Below, piece by piece: positions 45,058-53,968 of a stretch of 64,000 nt of DNA. The translations under genes and the position numbers were made by a program. Source of the stretch: Brachycybe producta (Eukaryota > Arthropoda > Diplopoda > Playtdesmida > Andrognathidae); assembly GCA_036925085.1 (NCBI GenBank), contig JAUPFP010000028.1, forward strand, positions 288,001-352,000, given 5' to 3'. Below the pieces are notes generated by a model. That model saw nothing but the letters and a program-made list of their open reading frames with translations, was not told where the DNA came from and ran no database searches. Each line of letters opens with the position of its first letter. Position 1 is the first letter of the stretch.

Positions 45058-47235
45058 ATGCCAGGTAGAGGCTCATGGAGAGGAGGCAGAATGATGTCTG
45101 CCTCTTCTAGTGAAGATGAGACGGAGAGTGGAACGGCGGGGACCGCTGAACCCCTCTCTCAATCTACCTGCCAGCTACAAAGGGCGGGCGCCGCCAGTGC
45201 GCCAATAACAAGAAGAGAGTCGCCAAACACAATAGATAGGCGCCGCACCTCCTCCGAACCGGAGAATTTTCACCGGCGTGGGGAGAAGCGCCTAAAAGCA
45301 AGCTTCAAGCGACCTGCCAATGTCGGGCGCGAAGGGAAGCCTGCTGCTCCAAGCAGCATCGTCCCCTTCGACGTCACGACATCAAAACACTACTGGGAGG
45401 AGCGGGAAGACCGCATCGATATTAATACAATGGCATGGGGGGTTAACCAGGCGTTCCGCGATAGCATCGCGCCTGGTCAACCCATTCCGGGTGGAGCTGA
45501 AGCAAGAGGGAAGCGTGGGGGAGGTGGATCTGTGCCCTCCCCCCTCGAAGACCTCCACTTGGAGATGCAGAGGGAGGCTGCCCTTCGCCAGGCAGCCAGA
45601 GATAAAAAGGAAGGGGAGGACAATCTGGCGTACCTCCGTGCGGTTTGCGCCCGCCTTGTCGAGCTGGGCTTACCGTGTACGGCGCAACTCCCGAAGGAGG
45701 AGCTCCTGCAAATCGAGGCCCGACTCCAAGAAGCCGCCCGAGTTACGTCATCGGCCACGTCATCACCTCCATCCTCAAACTCGCCAGCAACCCTGACAAC
45801 TGGCCTCTCCACATCTCCTTCTCCACCCATAACGCCACCAGAGCCTTTCCAACACTGCTCACCGGTGCCGTCAATCACTCCGCCGCCTCCTCCTCATACA
45901 CCATTATCGTCACCACCAACCTCCCGATGTGCCACGCCTCCACGCAGCGAGGCCGCCACACCAACTCCGACTCCAAAGCTACCTTCCATAGTGGTGGTTC
46001 CCCAACCTGTTCGTGTTCAGGTTCCCACTGGGGCTCGCCCCAAGGAGCCTCAACAGTCCTACAGGGGCCACCACTCTTCTCGAGACTCTCTTCAACGGCC
46101 ACAACCACATCGCTCTTCGCCACGTGGTTCCCATCTTTCGCCCCGACGCCGACCCGACGGAAGAAGTCAGCAGGAACAACGTGGTTCCTCTGGACGCGGC
46201 CCTCCGCCGCGTAATAACTTCGACCCAAGGGTCAGGCAAGACCTACAGGATCACCGAGTCCAACTGGACCGCGACCATCGCTATGAAACTCGGGGCCCTC
46301 CTACTTGGGTCCCGCGTCGCTCTCCTCCTCCGCCACCTCCGGGCCGCCCTTCTGGACAACCTACGCCCACACCTTTGATGCCGCCACCTTCCGCAGAGCG
46401 TGCCGCGTTCTTGAAAAAACAGAAGGCCATCACAAACCTTCTGCAAGACGTCATGCGACAGGGAGGTGACCCCATGGAAGCACTGGGCCATGCACCAGGA
46501 AGTGCCAAGCCACTGGAGGCGCTGAGCAGGAAGTCGGCATCGAAGCGACTACGTCAGCGGGCCCGCGATATGGCCCGGTCCGCCTTGCGCCATGCCAGGC
46601 CTATCACGGGCGCATCAGTTTCTTTGGAACCTGCGGCTCCAACACCAGCCCGACCAGCCGCACCGCCCACTGTACCCCATGCCGGGGCTACTCTGGGGCG
46701 GTTACCGCTGGATCATCCGTTCCGTGCAGCCACCTCCGGCGAGAGGTTGCTCAACAATCGGTGGGTCACTTGGCAGCGCGAAGTGCGCTCTGCCAACACC
46801 CTTTACATAGGACACTTCTCTTTGGAGGAAGGGTTTCCCCGTCTGGACCTCCCTCCCCGGGAGCGATATGTCGTGGGACTCTCCCGCCTAACAAGTGTCC
46901 TCATCACCATCGTCTTCCCAAGAAGACGGATTGTTGAAACCACCAGTTTCGCCGGAGATGCCATCGATGAAGCCACGGAAGCCCTTTTGGGAGCTTTCGT
47001 CAACTCCGTCTTTAGACTGCCAGCTGGACAGACGTTCCGTACCAGCCGTCACTACATTCCGGAACCGGATCCTCGTTACCGAATCGCCGTCTTATGGGAC
47101 GCCGCTTGGGCTACACTGTACAACAAGCGGTCCTCCCGCAAGATTATCGGGGACCGGGACATCTTCAATATCTTCCACCGGGATCTACCTGACGACCAGG
47201 GACAATGGCTGTCTGCCGCATCCAGCTACCGATGA
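45058..47235 (+). CDS. unrecognised 725-aa protein of the LTR element
   Basis: A long intact ORF in the 3' position where pol or env would be expected. I do not recognise a family. Visible parts: a charged, Ser/Arg-rich N-terminus (1-100); a helical, probably coiled-coil segment (about 163-228); a Pro/Ser/Thr-rich linker (230-330); a basic Arg/His/Pro region (335-445) suggestive of RNA binding; a second helical basic segment (447-515, with LLQDVMRQGG); and a compact, apparently folded C-terminal domain (about 549-725) rich in Trp, Arg and hydrophobic strands. There is no signal peptide, membrane span, zinc knuckle, RT or integrase motif. The intact 2.2-kb frame in a very young element implies it is maintained. 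It could be an accessory particle protein or a captured host gene. Expression probably needs splicing or an internal promoter. Confidence 0.75.
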   Translation: MPGRGSWRGGRMMSASSSEDETESGTAGTAEPLSQSTCQLQRAGAASAPITRRESPNTIDRRRTSSEPENFHRRGEKRLKASFKRPANVGREGKPAAPSSIVPFDVTTSKHYWEEREDRIDINTMAWGVNQAFRDSIAPGQPIPGGAEARGKRGGGGSVPSPLEDLHLEMQREAALRQAARDKKEGEDNLAYLRAVCARLVELGLPCTAQLPKEELLQIEARLQEAARVTSSATSSPPSSNSPATLTTGLSTSPSPPITPPEPFQHCSPVPSITPPPPPHTPLSSPPTSRCATPPRSEAATPTPTPKLPSIVVVPQPVRVQVPTGARPKEPQQSYRGHHSSRDSLQRPQPHRSSPRGSHLSPRRRPDGRSQQEQRGSSGRGPPPRNNFDPRVRQDLQDHRVQLDRDHRYETRGPPTWVPRRSPPPPPPGRPSGQPTPTPLMPPPSAERAAFLKKQKAITNLLQDVMRQGGDPMEALGHAPGSAKPLEALSRKSASKRLRQRARDMARSALRHARPITGASVSLEPAAPTPARPAAPPTVPHAGATLGRLPLDHPFRAATSGERLLNNRWVTWQREVRSANTLYIGHFSLEEGFPRLDLPPRERYVVGLSRLTSVLITIVFPRRRIVETTSFAGDAIDEATEALLGAFVNSVFRLPAGQTFRTSRHYIPEPDPRYRIAVLWDAAWATLYNKRSSRKIIGDRDIFNIFHRDLPDDQGQWLSAASSYR

Positions 47236-47318
47236 GGCCAGGTCCGGCGGGATTACCCCCCCGTACGGTTCATGGACCCAGGATCCTCCCCACCCTCCGC
47301 AGCAGGGATAGCTGCGCG

Positions 47319-47515
47319 CCACATGTACTCATGTGGTTGCCACCCATCCGGGTGGCATTATCGAAAAATTTATAAAAAAATAAAATACGTTGCAACTGTT
47401 CTTTTCTTTTTAGATTTCAATAGCGGCTCGCCACTCAGCGAGCATTAATTATCTTTGTTTTATGTTTTCAGCCTTTTCCAATTTTTAAGGGCGCTGACAC
47501 TTCGGTGCCAGTGCC
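47319..47515 (+). repeat. four-hairpin cluster in the element 3' UTR
   Basis: Consecutive inverted repeats follow the second ORF: CCACATG/CATGTGG (47319-47336); TGCCACCC/GGGTGGCA with a 4-nt loop (47338-47357); GCTCGC/GCGAGC (47426-47443); and an 11-pair stem with one mismatch and one wobble capped by TTCG between C and G (47490-47515). In RNA the last is the extra-stable cUUCGg tetraloop. Confidence 0.75.
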
Positions 47516-47619
47516 TTTCCATAACCACCTCGGTACACGGTAAGTCCTCAGCCACCCATGTCTCCCCGCTGCGTAACTTGAAAACCTTCCACCCTTGGCT
47601 GGAGTACGAGGACGTACTC

Positions 47620-47638
47620 CAAGCAAAGTTGGAGGGTA
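47620..47638 (+). other. candidate polypurine tract
   Basis: A purine-rich stretch, AAGCAAAG then GGAGGG, ends two bases before the 3' LTR. This is the expected position for the plus-strand primer, although two T residues and a final TA interrupt it. Confidence 0.5.
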
Positions 47639-48326
47639 TGTAACACCCTGTAAATCGTGATCCCGCCAAAACCATAGCCTGGGGGGTAAACAACTCTCAA
47701 CCGTCCCTCCCTCCTCTCTGACTCACCTTTCTGACTCATGCCCAAGTGGCGGATTGATACATAAAGGACCATGGTCACTTGGACCTGGTTACACCTCGCA
47801 GGTGTACACAGGTCCAAGGTATAAAAGGACCATGTTCCTCTTTGTTCCTCAGTTCTTTCCTTTGCCTGTTTTTGCGATACATTCCAAATCATGGGCCTGA
47901 GGATTTCCAGTTAGTATTTTACTATTCACCCTTGTATCTGTACTTCTTACAAGGAATGAATAAAAGTGTTGTAATAAGAAGTAGCGTTGTCTCTATGTCT
48001 TTATGCTAATAACTTCTCTTCAGAGGCCGGAGGTTTCATAGGGCAGGAGCTATACGATTCTCAGCAGCTACAACATCTTCTCTAGTCGGAATACCGATGG
48101 AGAAGATGTATATCAGCATCAACCGGAAGAGAGAGAGATGGCCGCCACTCTCCTGCATTGATTTCACCCCCATGCAGAAGAGTGACTTCAATCTATCTCC
48201 ATCCAGCTCTCTCTACAGCTCGGATCTTCTCTGTGCAGGTGTCATACTGCTCAGAGAAGAAACGAAAAGTAGAAAATGTCATCTAAAGGTTGGTAATAAA
48301 ATATTGGTTGATGTCAAAAGCTCACA
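47639..48326 (+). repeat. 3' LTR
   Basis: 688 bp, the same as the 5' LTR in every part compared. It is followed by the GCTT duplication at 48327-48330. The poly(A) signal AATAAA lies at 47959-47964. Confidence 0.95.
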
Positions 48327-48615
48327 GCTTGTACTCTTAATTAAAGCTTAATGTCTTAGAAATATTGTCATATGACTGTCATTGACTGGTGTACATTATA
48401 ATATGAAATTCATAAAATGAATCGTGCATTTCCATAACGTTGTAAATGCCACATAAGAGTAAAATACGTTTTTAATCGAAAATCGGTTGTAAACGCCATG
48501 TTTTTCCAGGGAGAATTTGCTTGTCATGAAAGTGCTGTTCCTAGTGGTAAAAAACTGAAATAGAATTGTTGCAACAGCCAATAGCAATTCGAGTGGCAAC
48601 ATGGCCAGTCACTTA

Positions 48616-49358
48616 TGGCGCAGTTACACTAGGCTGGTTTCCCAGCTGCTGGTTGCTGCTGGCTTGTTGTAGCACTCTAGCAGCATTGTCTGAACTGCTA
48701 CTAGCAGCTGCTTTCTCCAGCGGGCTAGTGATTTTAACAGCGGCTGGTGAAGTTGGACATGTCCAACTTTAGCAGAGCCGACGCCTCCGTAGCTCAATGG
48801 GAAGATCTCCGATTGCGGTGTTGTGGGTATCGGGTTCGAATCCTGGCGAGGGCATGGATGTTTGTGTTGTCCTAATTTGACTGACATTGACTTGGCTTTG
48901 AAATTTGACTTGGCTTTGACAAATTGCCTTTGTATTGATTTGACTTGTGTTTGAAAATTGTCTTTGTATTGATTTGACTTGAGTTTGAAATAGTCTTTGT
49001 ATTGAATTGTCTTGTATGTCCCTGACATAACCTCGCTGTTGATGGGGACATTAAGCATCTAATAAACAAACAAACAACTTTAGCAGCTACCAGCTGGTCA
49101 TGTGACTCCCTTCCTGCTGCTGCCATCTAGTGTGAACTTTTTGTTGCTAGTAGTGGCACTGGTGGTAGTTGAAACTCCACTGCTTGGGTTGGTTGTTGTT
49201 AGAGTTTGTGTTTTTGCAAGATGGTGATTGGATGACTTGCACTGCCAATACCAGCAGTGACTGGACAAGTGTGAACCCAAAGCAGCTGCTGCTTGCTGTT
49301 GCTGCTAATAGCCAGCAGCAACCAGCGGCTTGTAAACCAGCCTAGTGTGACTGCGCCT
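48616..49358. mobile_element. TTA-flanked (Harbinger-like) MITE hosting a SINE
   Basis: The ends TGGCGCAGTTACACTAGGCT and AGCCTAGTGTGACTGCGCCT are inverted for about 45 bp and flanked on each side by TTA (48613-48615, 49359-49361). The interior is a series of GCTGCTGG/CCAGCAGC inverted motifs. A 299-bp SINE has landed inside (48776-49074). Without it the element is about 430 bp. Confidence 0.8.
48776..49074 (+). mobile_element. tRNA-derived SINE with 12-bp target duplication
   Basis: The head is tRNA-like, with an RNA polymerase III A box (TAGCTCAATGG, 48790-48800) and B box (GGTTCGAATCC, 48833-48843). The body has three variants of TTTGTATTGATTTGACTTG. The 3' domain is CGCTGTTGATGGGGACATTAAG followed by an ACAAACAA tail. 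CAACTTTAGCAG is duplicated exactly at 48764-48775 and 49075-49086, marking LINE-mediated insertion. The partner LINE cannot be named from this window. Confidence 0.9.
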
Positions 49359-49361
49359 TTA

Positions 49362-50187
49362 GTGACGATAATCAAGTTGTAAATGCCAACAAGAAACATG
49401 CTGACAACTTGTCAAAATATGTTACTTGTTGTCGCTTACAACATTTTGTAACTGAAGTGAAGTTTAAAATTGTTTTAAAAAATATAATACTGATTAATAA
49501 TTTTTAATACATTCTTCTTCATTTCTTAGCTTCCTGTAAATTGTATTACAATATTTTATGCCTTTAATGTAATTTGGTTTAGTAGAAAAATTTTTTTTTC
49601 TATCTCCTGAAGAATTTCAATTTTGGCATCTACAACGTTTTGGAAATGCACGCTTCAAATAACGCATCTTGAAACACGCTAACTATACGCCTCATACAAC
49701 TTTAAATACACTATATGCATTAGAACCACTTGAAATTCATTTTTTTAATTTCCGATCTAGTTTTAAGGACACATATTTCCTAGAAGCAGCAATTCTATTT
49801 TTTTTTTCTCCCTTCTCTAAATTGAACCCAAAAAACTTCTCCGAAGAACAATATCAGATTATCTTTTGTTTTCTAATCATTTCACTTGTTTTTTTGTTTT
49901 TTTTTAAACAAATATCAATATATCAACAAGTGCAGCAAAAGTTTATTAAAATTAGATTACAGATTTCGGTTCTTTTGTTTTCAACAAAGGATATTTATAA
50001 AGCAATTGAATCTGCGAAAAGAGTTAATTCGAAAATATCAGATTACAATATATTTTTTTTTTTCATTTCTAGTTGAGCTTTTTTTATTGGCTATCATCGA
50101 ACATAATTATATTGAGAATCGAAAAAAAAAACTTTATTTTAGAATCAATTAAATGAGCCACACGTTGAGAACTCCTATAGAGAGGTC
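49362..50187. other. gene-free stretch
   Basis: AT-rich with long T runs. The 135-aa ORF at 49669-50076 is a Phe/Ile/Ser-rich reading of AT-rich DNA without a start context or domain. No gene recognised. Confidence 0.45.
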
Positions 50188-50191
50188 TTAA

Positions 50192-50835
50192 GAGCCTACA
50201 GTGAAAAAAAACTTACAAAAATCTTCGCATGTAGGCGCTTCTGTAGCTGTGACGTCAACATGTGGCAAAAAAATCAATTTTGATACACTTTTGTCCGCCA
50301 TTTTCTCTCTTATCGATGGATAAAAGTGGGTATATTTTAATAACGACTCTTTTTTGGGTAAATATGCACTACTGAAAAAAGGAAGAGCAACTTTCGATCT
50401 ACAATGGTGAGTAATTTGAGTCGTATACAATTAGTGGTCAAATTTTAGGGTATCATGAAACTTATGGTTATTGGGAAATTTAGATCCTATAAAATGTATA
50501 AACGGAGGAGCGTTTGTCGCCTATGGGATTTAACATGAGCTAAAAAAATACGAGATTTTAAAATGAAATTAAAAATAGAAAAACTAATTATAAACTTGTA
50601 CCAACGTATCACTAGATGAGCAATATTGTTATGTACATATTGCAATTTGAATTTTGAAAATAACAATTTTCGTTGCAGAAAACAAAACATTTGCCTGAAC
50701 CATGTATTTTTAAAATAGGAATTTCTCTTTCTCATTGGTTTCAATGGCTTAGCTGTGGAGCGCCACTAAACGGCGAAAAGTGGAACTATAATTGTCATCT
50801 GCTAATATTCAAAATGGCGTCACACATATAGGCTC
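50192..50835. mobile_element. TTAA-flanked MITE (GAGCCTA ends)
   Basis: TTAA at 50188-50191 and 50836-50839 flanks GAGCCTACAGTG at the left and ATATAGGCTC at the right. A TTAA target is typical of piggyBac and Kolobok superfamilies, and which one is unresolved. A related unit follows directly and ends GTATTTAGGCTC at another TTAA (51246-51249). Both contain ATGGGATTTAACATG and ATGGCG near the right end. Confidence 0.6.
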
Positions 50836-50839
50836 TTAA

Positions 50840-51245
50840 GGTTGTGGCCTACATGATAAAAATTCATTGTATCTCATTTGAACGTTTTTACATATTTAAT
50901 AATTTTAATGAGGCGTGCGAACTTTTTTTGTTATTGTTCTAGATCGTCTTTAACCAGAGTTCTTCAAATGTTTGTGGGGGCGATTTTTGATCCAATGGGA
51001 TTTAACATGGAGTGAAAAAAAATGAACAATTTTGAACGTTGTATAAAAATAGAAGGATCTGTTCAAAACTTATATAAATCGAGCAATTAACGAACAATAC
51101 TTTTTACTGCATTTTGCGTTTTACTGTATTTTAATTGAGCGATTGTGAGGCGATTTCTTGCAAGTTTAGTGACACCATATAGTAACACTCATTTGTCTCC
51201 TTGTCGTCTGCTCAAAACAACAAGATGGCGGTGTATTTAGGCTCT
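50840..51245. mobile_element. second, partial TTAA MITE unit
   Basis: Shares CAATGGGATTTAACATGGAG and the right terminus ATTTAGGCTC/TTAA with the preceding element, but its left end (GGTTGTGGCCTACATG) is divergent. It is probably a tandem or truncated copy. Confidence 0.5.
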
Positions 51246-51316
51246 TAAACTGTTGAGAACGTTTGATATCATCATGCCTTTTCTATCAGTCTAAATGACA
51301 CAATCGGTGACTATTC

Positions 51317-51521
51317 GGCTTGCCACCTTTCCTCCTTTGTGGAGGACAGTCCTTCATTCGGAAGAAATGTCCTGCGACCAGGACCGTCCTCCACAAAGGC
51401 AAACATGTCCTCCACACAATAAATTTTATAAAAAACTTAAATACGTTCGTGGAGGAAGGTCCTGGCCGTTTTTCTTGGCCATTCTTCCAAATGGAGGACT
51501 GTCCTCCACAGGTGGCAAGCC
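51317..51521. mobile_element. foldback MITE (GGCTTGCCACC ends)
   Basis: GGCTTGCCACC at the left and GGTGGCAAGCC at the right. Just inside each end are TGTGGAGGACAGTCC and GGACTGTCCTCCACA. It is 205 bp and non-coding; no duplication identified. Confidence 0.7.
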
Positions 51522-51922
51522 TACTGACAATCCTAAGATTTTAGTCAGTTCCAGTGACGTCACAAGCTATTTTCAGAATTTTTCTAAAAAAAAAAAATAT
51601 AAGGAATCAAATTGAAACATTTCAAACTCATGTCATGTGAAATATTTCAATGTCACATCACTAAGACCAGGTCAGAATCAGTTGTGGAGAACCAACCTTC
51701 AAACAAAGTTTAAAAGGTTGTTTTGATCGGTGAGAAAGAGAAGGTCATATGTTGAGAATTCAGCAAAATGATTTTACTTTTCTCTCTGACGTCATTCCAG
51801 GTATCGTTCAAAAAATAAACCATTTTTTTTTTCTTCTTACTTTTCGAATCCATTACAATAATCAAATATGAAATTATGATATTTGATAATTTGATAAAAC
51901 ATAAATGAAACGAATAAAAGAA
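51522..51922. other. gene-free stretch
   Basis: AT-rich; nothing recognised. Confidence 0.45.
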
Positions 51923-51990
51923 AAGTTGTGAAAATCCACCCACACAATTACCTCATCTGGGGTAATTGTGTGGGTGGATTTTCACAACTT
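51923..51990. repeat. 30-bp perfect inverted repeat, 8-nt loop
   Basis: The arms at 51923-51952 and 51961-51990 are exact complements (containing AATCCACCCACACAATTACC) around TCATCTGG. An RNA copy would form a very stable hairpin. Confidence 0.92.
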
Positions 51991-52549
51991 AAAGAGGCAA
52001 TACCTCTAATTGAAGAAATGTGAGTAACACCCCCCCCCCCCCACCCCCTTTTCAACCCAACTTTTATGAAAAAATGTTTCTAACTTTCTACACAATTTCT
52101 CAATTTGATGCAATTATAATTCCTCCTCCACAAAACAATTGATTTATAATTCCACCCCCGCAAAAATAATTGATTTATAATTCCACCGTCACAATAAGAA
52201 TGACGTCATTATTTATAACCAACCAATCACATTAAAGTTTCTTTCAGAGAGAGAGAGAGAGACACACACACGTTGTGAAAATATTTATGATAATAATAAA
52301 ATTACTATTTTAAATGTATCGCTTTCAGATTTGTATCAATTGCGTTTGCGGTTACCTTGCAGACGTTTACGTAACTTACCTTTGAATGCGTTCCGTAGAA
52401 ACTTCACAGTTTTACGTTTATTATTAAAGTTCGATACTAAAAATTGGGTTTAAACGACAATAATAATTTTAAAAAACTGATAAACGCACACAAAACAAAC
52501 GTCACAAAACGGTTTAAGTCTTTTAGAAGTCGTCGACCATCAAGAACAC

Positions 52550-52703
52550 ACAGGCAGTTGGGCGTAGCCAGAAAAATTTTGTTAGCCCCGCCCTTTTATG
52601 AGCATCAGACCAATAAGAAATCCATAACAAACAGAATCAACCACGTAACAAACCTAAGTAACAAATCAGAACGAAATTTTCTGGCTGCGCCCAACTGCTC
52701 CTG
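52550..52703. mobile_element. CAGGCA-type foldback MITE, copy 3
   Basis: The ends ACAGGCAGTTGGGCG and CGCCCAACTGCTCCTG are inverted with a 2-bp indel. The core CGCCCTTTTATGAGCATCAG matches the other copies. The flanking octamers AAGAACAC and AACAACAC agree at 7 of 8. Confidence 0.75.
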
Positions 52704-52914
52704 AACAACACCACATCAATACAATATCAAATACATCAAATACAATAATAATAATTAAGAGGCTAGATACATCACAAAATTACTTTTTAAAATGTCCGCA
52801 AAGTGCGCTGGCATCGTTTTCACATTGAGACCATAGACCCAATGTTAAAAATATTTAAAATACACAGTGGCGGCTTTTTGTTTATTTTTTATATTTAAAG
52901 TTGTCCAATTTTAA

Positions 52915-53120
52915 ACAGGCAGTTAGAAACAGGTGAAAACTTCAGTTGGCTCCGCCCTTGTTATGACGACTGACAACTTCTAATTGGCTGGTTATGAAGT
53001 CTGACGTCACATGCTCCGCCCTTTTCAACGTCAGACTACATAACCAGCCAATTAGAAGTTGCCAGTCGTCATAACCTGGGCGGAGCCAACTGAAGTTTTC
53101 ACCTATTTCTAACTACCTGT
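52915..53120. mobile_element. CAGGCA-type foldback MITE, copy 4
   Basis: 206 bp, from ACAGGCAGTTAGAAACAGG to CTAACTACCTGT, with a perfect 8-bp duplication AATTTTAA (52907-52914 and 53121-53128). It is almost fully palindromic around a TCTGACGTCACATGCTCCGC centre. The 8-bp duplication suggests hAT or P-type transposase in trans. Confidence 0.9.
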
Positions 53121-53525
53121 AATTTTAATGGTTCAAAGTGTAATGTGCACTTTAAATATGAGTTTATCTAGTGATAGAATGTCAAAAAATGGAAAGTGTG
53201 GTTCTATTTTTAAAAAAATATTTCAAAATCGCGAATTTTTAACTCTATATTATACTCCATTGAGTAAGAAAAACACATCCCATAAAATATTCATAAAAAT
53301 ACCAAAAATTACTTTTTAAATAACAGGAAAAAAATCACGTGCACTAATGTGTTGGCTTCACTGAGTTATATTTATTGCCCCTAAAAAAATAAAAGGGTTG
53401 AAAGAGGAAAGGGGGGGGGGGGCTTCTTTCTTATTGCCATTAGGAAAATAAATCCTTTTCTTCTTAATTACCACCCACTTTCTTTCTTGAAATAATTTTT
53501 TCAAAAATAGAAGCACACTTTCCAA

Positions 53526-53728
53526 ACAGGCAATTAGAAATCGGGACATACAGAAGTTGGCTCCGCCCTTTTTATCACGACCGGCAACTTCTAATTGGTT
53601 TGTTGTGTGGTTCCACGATGAAAAGGGCGGAGCATGTGACGTCAGACTACATAACCAATCAATTATAAGTTGCCGGTTGTCATAAAAAGGGCGGAGCCAA
53701 CTTTATGTCCCGATTTCTAATTGCCTGT
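53526..53728. mobile_element. CAGGCA-type foldback MITE, copy 5
   Basis: 203 bp, from ACAGGCAATTAGAAATCGGG to CCCGATTTCTAATTGCCTGT, with a perfect duplication CTTTCCAA (53518-53525 and 53729-53736). The core GGCTCCGCCCTTTTTAT and CAACTTCTAATTGGTT match copy 4. Confidence 0.9.
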
Positions 53729-53968
53729 CTTTCCAATTTAATGAGACTATCTATCACTAGATCAGCATATATTTAAAGTGCACTTTGCACTTTAAACCAT
53801 ACAAATTGGACAACTTTAAATATGACAAATAAATATATTGCAACCACTTTGTATTTTAAAAATGTATAGTTTTTTCTTTAACATCGGGTCTATGGGCTCA
53901 ATTATAAACACGATGCTAGTGCACTTTGTGGATAATTTTTGAAGTAATTTTGCAACGTAGCCTCTTAA

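Larger units (their letters stand above)
38055..48326 (+). mobile_element. complete LTR retrotransposon encoding Gag-protease and a novel ORF, lacking pol
   Basis: A 10,272-bp element: 688-bp LTRs beginning TGTAACACC and ending CTCACA at 38055-38742 and 47639-48326. The LTRs are flanked by a 4-bp duplication GCTT (38051-38054 and 48327-48330). Comparing the two LTRs by eye I found no difference, so insertion is very recent. The internal order is a tRNA-Ala-like primer-binding site, a 2.4-kb repetitive leader, gag-pro (793 aa), a 1.5-kb non-coding gap, a 725-aa unknown ORF, a hairpin cluster, and a short purine tract. No reverse transcriptase, RNase H, integrase or envelope motif was seen. Mobilisation must therefore use enzymes supplied in trans. 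The Gag zinc knuckle and retropepsin fit a Ty3/Gypsy-like ancestry, but the superfamily cannot be set without pol. Confidence 0.93.
52759..53964. mobile_element. 1.2-kb TTAA-flanked foldback element with two MITE insertions
   Basis: TTAA at 52755-52758 and 53965-53968 flanks GAGGCTAGATAC and CGTAGCCTC. The long arms are inverted copies: GACCATAGACCCAATGTT with AACATCGGGTCTATGG, AAAGTTGTCCAATTT with AAATTGGACAACTTT, and TCTAGTGATAGA with TCTATCACTAGA. Each arm was later hit by a small CAGGCA MITE at a different position (52915 and 53526). It has no coding capacity. The TTAA target and GAG(G/C)CTA termini link it to the element at 50192. Confidence 0.8.

Noticed and set aside
45320..47311. Several 80-190-aa ORFs in alternative frames of the second LTR-element ORF
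   Set aside because: GC-rich coding sequence has few stops in other frames, so these are shadows of the 725-aa frame.
48780..48850. Functional tRNA gene
   Set aside because: The A and B boxes are intact, but the sequence continues into a SINE body with a tail and a 12-bp target duplication.
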